Source of the DNA: Flavobacteriales bacterium
GTDB taxonomy: Bacteria > Bacteroidota > Bacteroidia > Flavobacteriales_D > Sanyastnellaceae
Assembly: GCA_016722445.1 (NCBI GenBank)
Contig: JADKIZ010000013.1
Span: forward strand, 41,426 to 105,425
Reading direction: 5' to 3'
DNA length: 64,000 nucleotides
The notes beneath the pieces are model-generated. The model ran no database searches. It was given only the letters and a program-made list of their open reading frames with translations, and was not told where the DNA came from. The position numbers and the translations under genes are program-made. Of this stretch, positions 1-9,860 are shown in pieces. Position 1 is the first letter of the stretch, and the number at the start of each line of letters is the position of its first letter.

Positions 1-1601
1 ACACTATTGTAAAACGTCGATGAATTCCAGGTGATGCTGTTGCTACATCCCGCATAAAACGATTCGCCACCGTTTGGAGAAGTCATGGTAGGAATTAATC
101 CTGTGATGGAGAAAGTAGCATTGCTTTGATCCTGATAGCAAGTATTGTTTGCATCCAACACGCGGATGAGACATTGCGTGCTCACCGAATTATTCACTGT
201 CCAGTTGTAAGCATTACCCGAAATTCCATTGACTACAGTTGACCATGAAGAGCCATTGTTCAGAGAGAACTGAATATTGTAAACCCCACTCGCTGGTGCT
301 GTATTATTCCAGGTGATGCTGTAATTACTACCTGCCGCAATGGATTCACCGCCATTCGGAGCGGTAACAGTTATAACAGTGTTGGCTGCAACATTAACTT
401 GAGCATCCGTCGCATCAAACACGGATGAATTAAATGCGTCATAGCTTCTGATAAGAATTGCTGCTGTCCCCATCGTATTCGGCACCATCCATGAATAGGT
501 GCGTTGATTCCCGGAGACTGAAACCAACGAAGTTGAAGTACCATTCCACGTAACACCGTTGTCTGTGCTGTATTGAATTCCAATCGTACTGACACAAGGT
601 CCATAATCAATCACGATATTGTAGGTTGAACATGTAGTCCATGCTTCGCCACCGTTGGGAGAAACGACCCTGATCGTAGGCAACAAAACAAAGTTGGCAT
701 CACTCACGTCATTGATGGAAAGATTATCCACATTGCAAACGCGAATTCGAACTTCGTTATCCGGAGTTGAAGGAGGAGTCCAATTGTAAAAACCATCGTT
801 AGATGTATTGCTGGTGATGATGGTGAAAGACACCCCACCATTCAAACTATATTCGATCTGAACATTTGAAAAATATGATGCCGGATTCCAGGTGATGCCG
901 ACAGCACAACCAGCGTAAAGTTGTTCGCCACCGTTTGGGTAGGTCACTTGTGGTGTTGGTGGCGTAATGGTAAACACCACATTTGAAATGTCCTGCATAC
1001 AGTTTGTCACCGCATCCATAACGCGAACCAGACATTGATTGGAAACATTTACCGAAGGAACTGTCCAGGAGTAGCTTCCGGCGACCGTATTGAAGTTGGT
1101 AACAATATCGGTCCATGTAGAACCATTGTTGAGCGAGTAGGCCAAGTTGAACGTATTCGAAGTTCCAATCGTACTCCACGTGATATCGTGAACAGTGTTC
1201 CCCTGCCATGATTCGCCGCCATTCGGAGCTGTAACAACCACGGGGATATTGATTGCAAAATAATTATTGCTTTGATCCACAGTTCCGGGACCGTTCGCAT
1301 CGAACACACGCATGAGCACAGTGGTGGACTGCACATTCGGCACAGTCCAGAGAAAAGTACCATTCGCGCTGAGGTAATTACTGGCTACGCTTGTCCAGAT
1401 GGTACCTCCATCTAAAGAGTAGTCGATGTTCCAGTAATTCGATGGAGAACCTGTTTGAGTCCAGGTTACGTTATACTGTTGACAAGCATATAACACTTCA
1501 CCGCCATTGGGAGTGGTGATGGTAATCGTTTGTGCATTCGAATTGATACCAGCAAATAAAAGCACGGCGATAAGGGCTAAAAAAATCTTCATCTGATTCA
1601 T
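1..1601 (-). CDS. Secreted protein with about 95-residue PNGGE repeats, 5' part only
   Basis: The frame is open from an ATG at 1601 to the left edge, so the C-terminus is missing. It starts with a signal peptide (MNQMKIFLALIAVLLFAG, cleavage near NSNAQ) followed by at least six repeats. Each begins with PNGGE and continues G...ITW, YSLNGG/SW, WTVP and IRV.DA. The PNGGE glutamate codons lie at 1497, 1212, 924, 645, 345 and 63, all in one frame and 279-300 bases apart. This beta-sandwich repeat resembles the Kre9/KNH-like Ig-type domain common in secreted Bacteroidota proteins. The product is probably exported and surface-bound or adhesive, perhaps through the type IX system, but the sorting tail would lie outside the window. 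Function unknown; the repeat architecture is certain. Confidence 0.85.
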   Translation of the reverse strand, partial: MNQMKIFLALIAVLLFAGINSNAQTITITTPNGGEVLYACQQYNVTWTQTGSPSNYWNIDYSLDGGTIWTSVASNYLSANGTFLWTVPNVQSTTVLMRVFDANGPGTVDQSNNYFAINIPVVVTAPNGGESWQGNTVHDITWSTIGTSNTFNLAYSLNNGSTWTDIVTNFNTVAGSYSWTVPSVNVSNQCLVRVMDAVTNCMQDISNVVFTITPPTPQVTYPNGGEQLYAGCAVGITWNPASYFSNVQIEYSLNGGVSFTIITSNTSNDGFYNWTPPSTPDNEVRIRVCNVDNLSINDVSDANFVLLPTIRVVSPNGGEAWTTCSTYNIVIDYGPCVSTIGIQYSTDNGVTWNGTSTSLVSVSGNQRTYSWMVPNTMGTAAILIRSYDAFNSSVFDATDAQVNVAANTVITVTAPNGGESIAAGSNYSITWNNTAPASGVYNIQFSLNNGSSWSTVVNGISGNAYNWTVNNSVSTQCLIRVLDANNTCYQDQSNATFSITGLIPTMTSPNGGESFYAGCSNSITWNSSTFYNS

Positions 1602-1806
1602 GATTGAGCAAGCTATAGGGCTATTCGCGCGAAAATAAGACATTGACCAGAAGACTGTTTAGCCGAAAAATCAATATTCAGCTCAGTGTAGAAAAGGCCA
1701 ATCAGATCAAAAAGCCGCATTTCCCGAAGGTTTTTACGCTGCAACTTGGCATTACATCGTAATTATTCTCCCCTATCTGGGAACACCTTTGAGGTACATG
1801 ATTTCA

Positions 1807-2199
1807 TCACATTTTTTCCGCAAAAGCAATGATGTGACTATCCGGATCGGCGAAATAACAAACCTTGTCACCCCAATCACGATCAAGAATGGGGCTGATC
1901 AATTTTGCTCCGGCCTTGATGGCATTTTCAAATTCCAATTGAACATTTTCCACGATCAAATACAACTCGCATCTTGGGATACCCGATCCCTCTGAAGGGT
2001 CTGGCATTTCACCTTGTAGTATTTTGGCAATACCCTGATTTGGCATTAGTCCGAGCTTACAAGTATCAGACAAATCAAATTCCGTCATTCCCGGTACATC
2101 CAGCACAGGCTGCTTCCGGAAAATCATTTGATAAAAATCTCGACTTATTTCCTGATGGGCCACAAAGAATATTGTTTCCACCCTTTTGATTTGATTCAT
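1807..2199 (-). CDS. VOC-family (glyoxalase/bleomycin-resistance fold) protein
   Basis: A 130-residue single-domain protein with the VOC pattern: an N-terminal strand and helix with FYQMIF, a central ELYLIVENVQLEFENAIKAG segment, and a C-terminal strand ending CYFADPDSHIIAFAEK. The DPDSHIIAF block is the usual place of the last metal ligand in glyoxalase-like enzymes. Substrate and reaction cannot be told from sequence; relatives include glyoxalase I, extradiol dioxygenases and drug-binding proteins. It is the last of three small genes (2634-3020, 2264-2632, 1807-2199) on the minus strand and may be cotranscribed with them. Family confidence is high, specific function low. Confidence 0.8.
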   Translation of the reverse strand: MNQIKRVETIFFVAHQEISRDFYQMIFRKQPVLDVPGMTEFDLSDTCKLGLMPNQGIAKILQGEMPDPSEGSGIPRCELYLIVENVQLEFENAIKAGAKLISPILDRDWGDKVCYFADPDSHIIAFAEKM

Positions 2200-2263
2200 T
2201 TGATTGCCCTATTTTTTTCCATCAATGATGGATCATTTCACTCTTTTGCCAATCGCGCATCCA

Positions 2264-2632
2264 TTACCTTGTCAAGGTCCCGTTCACATTTTGATATGAT
2301 GCATTCAACACTTCGAAAAAAAGTTCACGGTCCACATTCTTCAAATCCACTTTGGTCCATCCCTGTTTTCCCCATTTATTGTCCACTGGCAAAACGGTCC
2401 CTTTCGAAGCAATTTTGAAAATATCCTGTTCAGCTTCGGTCAACTTCACGACAGCGAAGAATCCTTCCGGGTCGATGGTCAGGAATATTTTTTTCTTCAC
2501 GCGGAAAGAAGTCTTTTCGAAATGAGGTTGCTCGGTGGTATTCGGCAAACCCAAAGCCAGGTCTCGTATGTCATTTATAGAAATCAAAATGAAAGAAATA
2601 TAATAGTTTATTGAATATTCTGTTTTAATCAC
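2264..2632 (-). CDS. MmcQ/YjbR-family protein
   Basis: A protein of up to 122 residues with the MmcQ/YjbR (CyaY-like fold) pattern: DIRDLALGLPNTTEQPHFEK, then FRVKKKIFLTIDPEGFFAVVK, and WGKQGWTKVDL near the end. The family is thought to bind DNA or metals but has no settled role. The longest reading starts with GTG at 2632, one base after the stop of the DUF1801 gene upstream, so translational coupling is likely. The extra N-terminus (SINYYISFILISI) is unusual, and a downstream TTG may be the real start. Both neighbours are small conserved proteins often found together in Bacteroidota. Confidence 0.75.
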   Translation of the reverse strand: MIKTEYSINYYISFILISINDIRDLALGLPNTTEQPHFEKTSFRVKKKIFLTIDPEGFFAVVKLTEAEQDIFKIASKGTVLPVDNKWGKQGWTKVDLKNVDRELFFEVLNASYQNVNGTLTR

Positions 2633-2633
2633 T

Positions 2634-3020
2634 TCATAACCTCACCAGCACCCCTCTCCTCTTGACAATGTTTTTATAATCCCATTGTATGTCTTGAGAT
2701 TTTTTGAGCCAGCGTTTAAGCTCCGTCACTTTGATTTCCTTGACATTCGTATATCGTTTTTCTGCGGCTTTAAAAGAACCTTCCGGAGAAAGACCATCCT
2801 CCTCAAAAGATTGTCCGCTCCAGAACAGCAGCCTCACACAATCTTTTAATTTATGATAACCCACGATGGGATTTCCATCCAGAAACCAAACCGGATGTCG
2901 ATGCCAGATTTTGTTTTCCGCTTGAGGCAAAGCAGTTGAAATGACATCGTAGAGCTTTTCACAGATGAGTTGGTCATCATCCATAAGCCCTTTATGATAA
3001 GCAGTGATTTCTTTATTCAT
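2634..3020 (-). CDS. DUF1801 (YdhG-like) protein
   Basis: A 128-residue protein matching the DUF1801 fold: it opens MNKEITAYHKGLMDDDQLICEKL, then IWHRHPVWFLDGNPIVGYHKLKD and LLFWSGQSFEEDGL, and ends with a basic helix. Relatives include the Bacillus Fra iron chaperone and many uncharacterised small proteins; the role here is unknown. It is first of a minus-strand trio with the MmcQ/YjbR and VOC genes, and the gap to the next gene is one base. The gene lies divergent to the RNA helicase at 3304, so its promoter should lie between 3021 and 3303. Confidence 0.75.
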   Translation of the reverse strand: MNKEITAYHKGLMDDDQLICEKLYDVISTALPQAENKIWHRHPVWFLDGNPIVGYHKLKDCVRLLFWSGQSFEEDGLSPEGSFKAAEKRYTNVKEIKVTELKRWLKKSQDIQWDYKNIVKRRGVLVRL

Positions 3021-3151
3021 AGTATTCGTGTGCTTGCAAATTAAGTGAACCGAGCCTCATATGGCTCCGATTTCGATCCTTCAAAATGATTCCTCTGATT
3101 ACCCCACATCAATAATTCCATGAAAATGAACCGAAAAAGGAAAAACTGTCG

Positions 3152-3180
3152 TACATTTGCCGCCGCTTTCACGGAAGCGG
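3152..3180 (+). promoter_or_regulatory. Possible -7 element and leader hairpin of the helicase gene
   Basis: TACATTTG at 3152-3159 fits the Bacteroidota -7 consensus TAnnTTTG, although no clear TTG lies at the expected -33 distance. It is followed by an inverted repeat CCGCTT (3163-3168) / AAGCGG (3175-3180) with a 6-base loop. If transcription starts here, the helicase mRNA would have a leader of about 135 nt, as in many cold-responsive RNA helicase genes. Inference only. Confidence 0.35.
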
Positions 3181-3303
3181 GTTTTACATCTCATTTCATT
3201 TGTCCCGCCACCTATGCGGAGTATCCCCTGAAAATGGTTGTCGAATTCAATTCGTGAGCGACAAACACTGACCACATTGGCAGTGTAACCATAAAAATTA
3301 TAC

Positions 3304-5100
3304 ATGTTAAATTTCGAATTACTCGGGCTGAGCAAGCCCGTCATGCGTGCCATTGCCGAATTGGGCTTTGAAACGCCCACTCCTATTCAGGAACAAGCTA
3401 TTCCCGTAATGCTCGGTGGCAACCAGGATGTGGTTGCACTGGCACAAACCGGAACTGGAAAAACTGCTGCATTTGGATTGCCGCTTGTTGATCTATTGAA
3501 TTTCGATGAACGCCACACACAAGCGCTCATTCTTGCACCAACACGTGAATTGTGCATGCAGATCACACGTGACCTGCAAAATTTCTCCAAATACATGAAT
3601 GGCGCACAAGTAACCGCCATCTATGGTGGAGCCAGCATCGAAGGACAAATTCGCGACGTGCGCAAAGGACCACAAATCATCGCTGCCACTCCAGGTCGTT
3701 TGGTAGATATGATCGAACGTGGTGTAGTTGATTTGTCGAAAATCGATTTCGTCGTTCTCGATGAAGCAGATGAAATGCTCACCATGGGATTCAAAGATGA
3801 TTTGGATCTGATTCTTTCACAAACACCGAAAGAAAAAAACACCTGGTTATTCTCTGCAACTATGCCGCATGAAGTGCAGCGTATTGCAAGAAACTATATG
3901 CATGAACCACATGAGGTAACCATTGGCCAAAAGAATTCTGGTAACGAAAACATCGAACACCAATTCTATGTAGTTCACGCCAAAGACCGTTATCTCGCTT
4001 TAAAACGTATTGCTGATTTTAACCCAGACATTTTCGCCATCGTTTTCTGCCGTACCAAAGCAGAAACACAAACCGTGGCTGATGCACTGATCAAAGATGG
4101 TTATAATGCAGATTCTCTTCATGGAGATTTGTCACAGGCTCAACGCGATTTCGTGATGAAGCGCTACCGCAGCAGGTCATTGCAAATGCTTGTTGCCACA
4201 GACGTAGCCGCTCGTGGTATCGATGTGAATGATGTAACACACGTCATCAATTATAACCTTCCTGATGAAATTGAAAGCTACACTCACCGTAGCGGTCGTA
4301 CGGCACGTGCCGGAAAAACCGGTGTGAGTATTGCCATCATTCACACGAAGGAAATGCATAAAATTCGTGAGATTGAAAAATTGATCAAGCGTAAGTTCAC
4401 ACAAGCACAAATTCCATCCGGATTTGATGTATGTGAATCTCAACTCCTTTCATTGGTGAAAAAAGTTCACAGTGTGGAAGTAGATGAAAAAAGCATCGAA
4501 CGCTACCTGCCAGCTGTATTCTCAGAACTGGAAGAACTTTCTCGTGAAGACATCATCAAACGTTTCGTATCCATCGAATTCAATCGTTTTGCTGAATATT
4601 ACCGCAATGCACCAGACCTCAATCTGAATGCACAAGGTGATGAGCGTCGCAAATCGGCTCCAGGTGTCGTGAAGATGTATATCAACGTCGGACAGATGGA
4701 TGGATTCGACTTCAATAGTCTGAAAGATTTCATTGCAGAAAATGCAGAAATCAGCAATGGTGATGTCACCTGGACAGATGTTAAGAATACCTTCTCACTT
4801 CTTGAAGTTCGCACTGAAGTGATGGAAAAAATCATTCAGAGCATTCATGGCGCACAATACCGTGGTCGCACAGTACGTGTAGAATCTCGCGGTAATCGTG
4901 ATGCAGGAATACCTCGTACTCGTCTACGCAGCGACAATCGTCGTGAAGGTGGCGGTGGTTATGGTGGCGGTGGTGGTCGTTCTTACGACAAAGGAAGCCG
5001 CTACAGCGACGGAGGAAATCGCAAGAGTTACGGTGGAAGATCCGGCGGCGGCGACAGAGATCGTAGCAGCAGCAAAGGCAAAAAGAAAAAATCATATTGA
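3304..5100 (+). CDS. DEAD-box ATP-dependent RNA helicase (DeaD/CshA type)
   Basis: A complete 598-residue SF2 helicase. Q motif near residues 4-34, Walker A AQTGTGKT at 47-54, PTREL at 80, TPGRL at 129, DEAD at 153-156, then SAT, HGDLSQAQRD, ATDVAARGIDV and HRSGRTARAG in the second RecA domain. Residues about 460-540 resemble the DbpA RNA-binding domain (VKMYINVGQMDGFDF...). The tail is rich in Gly, Arg and Ser (RGG-like) and ends in a lysine run. Such proteins unwind short RNA duplexes in ribosome assembly and cold adaptation, using ATP in the cytoplasm. The reading frame is intact over 1.8 kb. It is monocistronic, with its own terminator right after the stop. DeaD versus CshA cannot be decided from sequence alone. 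Confidence 0.95.
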   Translation: MLNFELLGLSKPVMRAIAELGFETPTPIQEQAIPVMLGGNQDVVALAQTGTGKTAAFGLPLVDLLNFDERHTQALILAPTRELCMQITRDLQNFSKYMNGAQVTAIYGGASIEGQIRDVRKGPQIIAATPGRLVDMIERGVVDLSKIDFVVLDEADEMLTMGFKDDLDLILSQTPKEKNTWLFSATMPHEVQRIARNYMHEPHEVTIGQKNSGNENIEHQFYVVHAKDRYLALKRIADFNPDIFAIVFCRTKAETQTVADALIKDGYNADSLHGDLSQAQRDFVMKRYRSRSLQMLVATDVAARGIDVNDVTHVINYNLPDEIESYTHRSGRTARAGKTGVSIAIIHTKEMHKIREIEKLIKRKFTQAQIPSGFDVCESQLLSLVKKVHSVEVDEKSIERYLPAVFSELEELSREDIIKRFVSIEFNRFAEYYRNAPDLNLNAQGDERRKSAPGVVKMYINVGQMDGFDFNSLKDFIAENAEISNGDVTWTDVKNTFSLLEVRTEVMEKIIQSIHGAQYRGRTVRVESRGNRDAGIPRTRLRSDNRREGGGGYGGGGGRSYDKGSRYSDGGNRKSYGGRSGGGDRDRSSSKGKKKKSY

Positions 5101-5120
5101 TCCAAGATCATATCAAATGA

Positions 5121-5150
5121 AAAACCCGGCGTATGTCCGGGTTTTTCTTT
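5121..5150 (+). terminator. Rho-independent terminator after the helicase gene
   Basis: AAAACCCGG (5121-5129) pairs with CCGGGTTTT (5137-5145) across a 7-base loop, followed by TCTTTTTC. It lies 20 bases after the helicase stop codon. Confidence 0.85.
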
Positions 5151-5166
5151 TTCTACATTCGCAGTT

Positions 5167-5517
5167 ATGATTTCCGAAAAACTTCGCCGTGTAGAGAATC
5201 TGCACATCATCTTCTGGTTGGTGAAAGACACTTGTTGGTGTATGCTTTCACATACACTGGGAGTGATCATGATCGTACCAACATTCCTCATTGCTTTGTT
5301 CATGGTGATCAAAACACGAAAGATGCCTTCAGAATTTGCACATAATCTCGCTGTTCTATTTTGGATCAGTGCCAACTCCACATGGATGTGTGGCGAGTTC
5401 TTTTGCAATGATTGTAGTCGTGGACCAGCCCTTGTCCTTTTTGGCGCTGGCATTTCTTCAATTGCTGTGTATTATGGCTATGCTTTGTACAAACGGTTTA
5501 CTGTAAAACAAAGCTGA
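5167..5517 (+). CDS. Small integral membrane protein of unknown function
   Basis: A 116-residue protein. A short basic N-terminus (MISEKLRRVENLH) precedes three hydrophobic segments at about residues 14-24, 32-50 and 84-103; the middle one runs GVIMIVPTFLIALFMVI. Between the second and third lies a Cys- and Trp-containing stretch (FWISANSTWMCGEFFCNDC) that could hold a disulfide or a metal on one side of the membrane. The type is common as an unnamed protein in Bacteroidota. It follows the helicase terminator, so it probably has its own promoter; none was recognised in the 16-base gap. Convergent with the TonB receptor gene. Confidence 0.65.
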   Translation: MISEKLRRVENLHIIFWLVKDTCWCMLSHTLGVIMIVPTFLIALFMVIKTRKMPSEFAHNLAVLFWISANSTWMCGEFFCNDCSRGPALVLFGAGISSIAVYYGYALYKRFTVKQS

Positions 5518-5545
5518 ACCACACTACAGTTTATTTACAACTAGT

Positions 5546-7908
5546 TTAAAACTCCAATTTGTAACTCAACACGGGCAATAGCGGTACTTGGTGAATGGTG
5601 CGAATGGAACCACTTTCCGGTTCGAAATACTGACCATAAACATTTTTATAGTTCGTTGCATTGAGCAAATCCAACGACAACGTAGACGTCGATTTCGCGT
5701 GATTGGTGCGCAGACTGATTCTCACATCAAAACGTAGATAGTCCTTATTCTGTTCTGAAAATGCTTTGCTGTCAATGGTCACTGTTTCACCTTTCGCCAT
5801 AGAAGCTTCAAGGTCAATCGGCGTGCGTCGCATACCACCGGTATAGATCATTCTCAGGTTAATTCCCAACTGTTTGTTTTTATCCGTCTTCCCTACTTTG
5901 AATTCTTTTCCAGCCGTGAATGCCAAAGCATGTCCGGTATTGAATTGGGTATTTCTCCACACCTTGTCCTGTGCGCGATATTCCGAATTGTATAATGAAG
6001 CCGAAAGCAAGAAATACATATTGTTATGTGTAAATTGTTCAAGCGTTACCTCGGCGCCGTAGTTGCGACCAACACCATCATTCACCAGTTTACCAAAGTT
6101 TATTCCCTCCGTGCTATTGAGGGTTGACATGGTGCTTCCGCTGTCAGGACTAATGGCAATATTGAACAACGACTGATAATAGAATTCTGATTTCAGGTAC
6201 AACCATTTGTTCAAATTTCTTTCATAACCCGCTACAAAATGATGCGCCTTATTAAGCCCGAGATTCTTGTTGGGTTGTGTCGTATGGAGATCATCTGTAA
6301 GCAGTGTGGTATTGTAGATGGACACAGCCTGCATCTGACTATGTAAACCATAACCCAATGTCATGGTGTTGTTTTCATTGAACTGATAACGCGCACTAAA
6401 TCTGGGTTCGAAAGAATCAGAACCATTATCATTTACACGCAAATAATGAAAACCGGTGTTCAACGTCAATTGTTCCGTTACACGGAATTTCCACTGCGCA
6501 AAAGACTGCACGGTGCTGGTCTGTCCGCTCCTGTCATAAGGAACGTAAAACTTCATATCATTCAAATCAAGGTATTTTTATACACTTGAAAACCGAACAC
6601 ATTGTAATACACACCAGCTCTTATGTGATGTTTCGCATTGAATTTATGGTTTAGTATGACCGAACCAAGCACACGGGATTTAGAATCGGCTTCTTCGTAA
6701 TCTTTTAACTTGGAAAAATCATCATCCAGTTTTTCCTGTTCATAGCCAATATTACTTCCGGATAGAACCACAGCAGATTGCAAATAGGTTTTCTCATTCA
6801 GGTTGATGACATGTTTCAATCCAAGAGCACCTGTATTCGAAAAATAGCGGCTATCATAACGTTGCCAAATGTAATCCCACTCGGCGGTATCGCGTGCCGC
6901 TTTGTTTTTCTGATCGCTCAATCCGCCAAAACCGTACAATTCGAAATTGCCAGCTTTGTTAGTGGGGAAGTAAAAATTAAAAGACACGTCCTGAAAATTG
7001 GTGACACCATCCAATGGTACACCCACCTTTTCCAAAATTGAAAGTGTAGAATATCTGTAGTTGACCAAATACGAACCTTTGTAGTTTTTACTAAACGGAC
7101 CTTCAACAGCAGCATCCAATCCCATAAATCCAGCTTGAATGGTATATTCTCGCTTTTCATTGTTACCCTTTCTCAATCGCAAGTCAAACACACCAGAAAG
7201 CGCATTCCCATATTCCGCCGCAAAAGCACCGGTGATAAAATCAGAGTTGCTCAAAGTCTGTGCACTCAAGATAGAAATTCCTCCACCTGATGACATCGGA
7301 TTGGCAAAGTGATTTGGATTTGGAATATCAGAACCTTCCATTCGCCACAACAAACCATATGGAGAATTACCACGGATGGAGATTTTGTTATTGCCATCAT
7401 CGCCACTCACAACCCCAGCGAAAGAAGTAGCCATTCTGGATGGGTCATTCACTGCAGCCGCAAACTTTTGTGTTTCTTCCACACTAAATGTTCTGGTACT
7501 TACACCAGACATGGCATTGAGCGGTTCCTTTTTGTTTTGTTGTGCAGAGATGGTTACTTCAGAGGTCACATTCAATTCCTCCTCAAGGGCAATATTCAAT
7601 ACCAGTTCCTTACCCGAATTGACCAAAATATCAGAAAAGGTGACACTTTTATAACCCACCATCATCACTTGAATGGTTCTCCGTCCTACAGGCACATGCG
7701 AAATTTTAAAATTACCATCAAGGTCAGAAGCCGATCCAAGAGAAGGTTCAATTCCGATCACAGAAACAACAGCACCAATGATTGTTTCACCCGATACTTT
7801 ATCGGTAATTGTCCCACGGACAGTTTGTGTTAACACTGTATTTTCCTGGGCTTCCAATTGAAATGCGCTGAGGCAGATAAATAAGAATAAGGCAACTCGA
7901 ATAATCAT
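5546..7908 (-). CDS. TonB-dependent outer-membrane receptor, frame broken once
   Basis: A receptor of about 785 residues read in two frames. Signal peptide (LFLFICLSAFQLEAQ), a carboxypeptidase-regulatory-like domain (VRGTITDKVSGETIIGAVVS), a plug domain (NKISIRGNSPYGLLWRMEGSD), then beta-barrel strands to the C-terminal aromatic end VLSYKLEF. The first frame ends at 6562 with YKNTLI; the second continues LDLNDMKFYVPYDRSGQ. Shifting one base at the T5 run 6575-6579 joins them without loss. It would import a substrate across the outer membrane with TonB energy; no SusD-like partner lies next to it, so a siderophore, vitamin or peptide is as likely as a glycan. The break is probably a sequencing indel. 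Confidence 0.88.
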
Positions 7909-8232
7909 AATAATGGTTTCTCAAGAGACAACCAACACTGAATTCACCCCTATTCTCCAAATAAAAATCACAAAACTTCCCATCAGACACGTCAATTCCA
8001 ATTTAAATTAAACTGCGAATTTCCCTATAGATTAAAAGATAAGCTAGACGGAATTTCAGTGATCCTCATTGAAAACTAAATAGACCAATTGCCCATAAAA
8101 AATAGAAACCATCAGGAAAAAACCTCTTCCTTGTTTACTTTAGCACAAACAGTTTATTCTAAAGGGAAGAATGGCCATCCATTCCAATTTCATTGCATGA
8201 ACTGGTTTTAACCTCAAATCACCACAAATCAG
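7909..8232. other. Intergenic region, divergent, no gene seen
   Basis: About 324 AT-rich bases between the TonB receptor (minus) and the propeller-type protein (plus). No RNA gene or repeat was recognised. TACTTTAG at 8136-8143 is close to the TAnnTTTG -7 consensus and could serve the plus-strand gene, but no matching -33 element is clear. Confidence 0.4.
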
Positions 8233-9680
8233 ATGATCCAAAGAATTATCTTATTGTCGCAATTCATCTTCTGGAGTAACATGCTCATCGCACAATCCAT
8301 TGCAGAGAGCCATAGGATTACACCAGAAGCCATTGGCATGGATGGTTATGGATATTTTGGATATGCCGCGAGCGTGGTCGCAAACGATCTGCATGTTGCA
8401 GTGGGCAATGGTAGTCTAACTGATTTCTCGCACAATTCGGTGAGCATTTATGATAATGCTTCTGGGATATTGAGTCTCGACACCATCTTGTATTTCGGTC
8501 AAGAAATCCAGAATACCTTCGGTGATCATCTGTTGTTGTTTGATGATTATTTATTCATAGGACAAACGACATCAAGTATAGCGGATGGGCAGATCCCCAG
8601 CGTGTATGTATACAAACACATCAATAATCAATGGCATTTAACTCAAACCATAGTTTCTCCCATTACAAGCGACCCTATTATTTTCGGATCACAAATGCTC
8701 CGCGCGGGTAACCACCTCATCATTGAGCAATATGATAATCCACAAGCAAATCGGGTGCTCACTTACGAATTGGTTGGTGACAGTTGGAATTTGTACATGT
8801 GATTGAAGAGGATGCGCGAGATGCTGTCATGGCAGGAAATCACATGATTTTGAAAGTCAATTCAAGTTATCCGAATACAGATACACTTCAAATCAAGTCT
8901 TATGATTGGATAGATAATGGATGGCAGTGCATGGACACTTTGCTCACACACGGCATGTCTGACAATTACCGATTGATCAATCATCCCGAAGGGTCGGAAC
9001 TGGTGCTCATCCATAACCAAGTGGATTCGAATTACACCACTTTATATTCCTATTCACCAGAAAACTCTGAATGGTCGCTTCAGGACAGTATACATCTGGA
9101 ACAAATTGGATTAACCCATACTATGGATGCACACAGACTACTTATATCGCATTCTGGAAACCATCATGGTTTGTATTCCGGAAAAGTAGATTACTATGGT
9201 TTGAACAACGGAGTATGGCAATATCTCACAGAACTTATTCCCACCACCCTTGGACCATGGGATAAAATCGGGAAAGCGATGTGTTTACATGGAGGTAAAG
9301 CTTTTGTGACATCATTCGAATTGAATGATTCCAATACACATTATGACGGAGCGCTATTTACATTCAACCTTTCAGGTTGCGCTGATCCTGTAGCGTGCAA
9401 CTATGATCCTACAGTACCCTTTGACACTGAATTGTGTCTTTGGCCAACATGTCTGGATGAACTCGCTTGCAATTACAATCCTACGGGATGTGATGGAGGA
9501 GAATGTTTGTATCCCATGAATTCAGCAGATACTGACTGTTCTGGCAATATCGATGAATCAGATCTCAACGCATGCATTGACATATTCGGTTGTGTAGGAG
9601 ATTGCACCCTTTGTGACCTCGACAACGATGGTGTTGTGGGGACAAATGACATCATCATTCTGATCTCACTTATGGATTGA
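8233..9680 (+). CDS. Secreted propeller-like protein with ACNYDP motifs and a dockerin-like end, frame broken once
   Basis: A protein of about 482 residues read in two frames. It has a signal peptide (ILLSQFIFWSNMLIAQ) and FG-GAP/propeller-like strands (YGYFGYAASVVANDLHVAVG; VYVYKHINNQWHLTQT). Near the C-terminus come the cysteine motifs VACNYDPTVPFDTELC and LACNYNPTGCDGGEC, and finally two Ca-binding-like loops, DTDCSGNIDESD and DLDNDGVVGTNDI, resembling dockerin repeats. The first frame stops at 8802 after VGDSWNLYM; the second reads FVHVIEEDARDA, so one base is lost or gained near 8786-8795. ACNYDP repeats are typical of secreted Flavobacteriales proteins, but their role is not known. Likely extracellular; function unknown. 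Confidence 0.7.
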
Positions 9681-9707
9681 TGCCTATTGTCGGCAAAGCA
9701 AATCAGT

Positions 9708-9852
9708 AAATTTAAGATTTAAAATTTAATATTGGCAGAAGACGAAGGTTTGAAGCGTATTGGCTACGCCCAGACAGGCTTTGAAAAATATCTCAAGCTA
9801 AAAAATAAAATCACACTTTTGTGAACAGCAATCTTAAATTTAAATCCAAAAT
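9708..9852. repeat. Intergenic repeat copy bounded by a 12-bp inverted repeat
   Basis: AAATTTAAGATT at 9708-9719 and its inverse AATCTTAAATTT at 9830-9841 bound about 110 bases. The inside contains TTTGAAGCG (9749-9757), GGCTACGC and CACTTTTG. The same words in the same order, with the same AATCTTAAATTT end, occur in the repeats at 54264-54411, so this looks like a diverged member of a dispersed non-coding family. No open frame. Confidence 0.5.
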
Positions 9853-9860
9853 CCTTCCCC

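Noticed and set aside
371..1363. Small minus-strand frames inside the PNGGE-repeat gene
   Set aside because: They are out of phase with the six in-frame PNGGE repeats and show no protein-like features.
4832..5095. Antisense Cys/His-rich frame opposite the helicase tail
   Set aside because: It is the mirror of the Gly/Arg-rich RGG codons and has no start context or homology.
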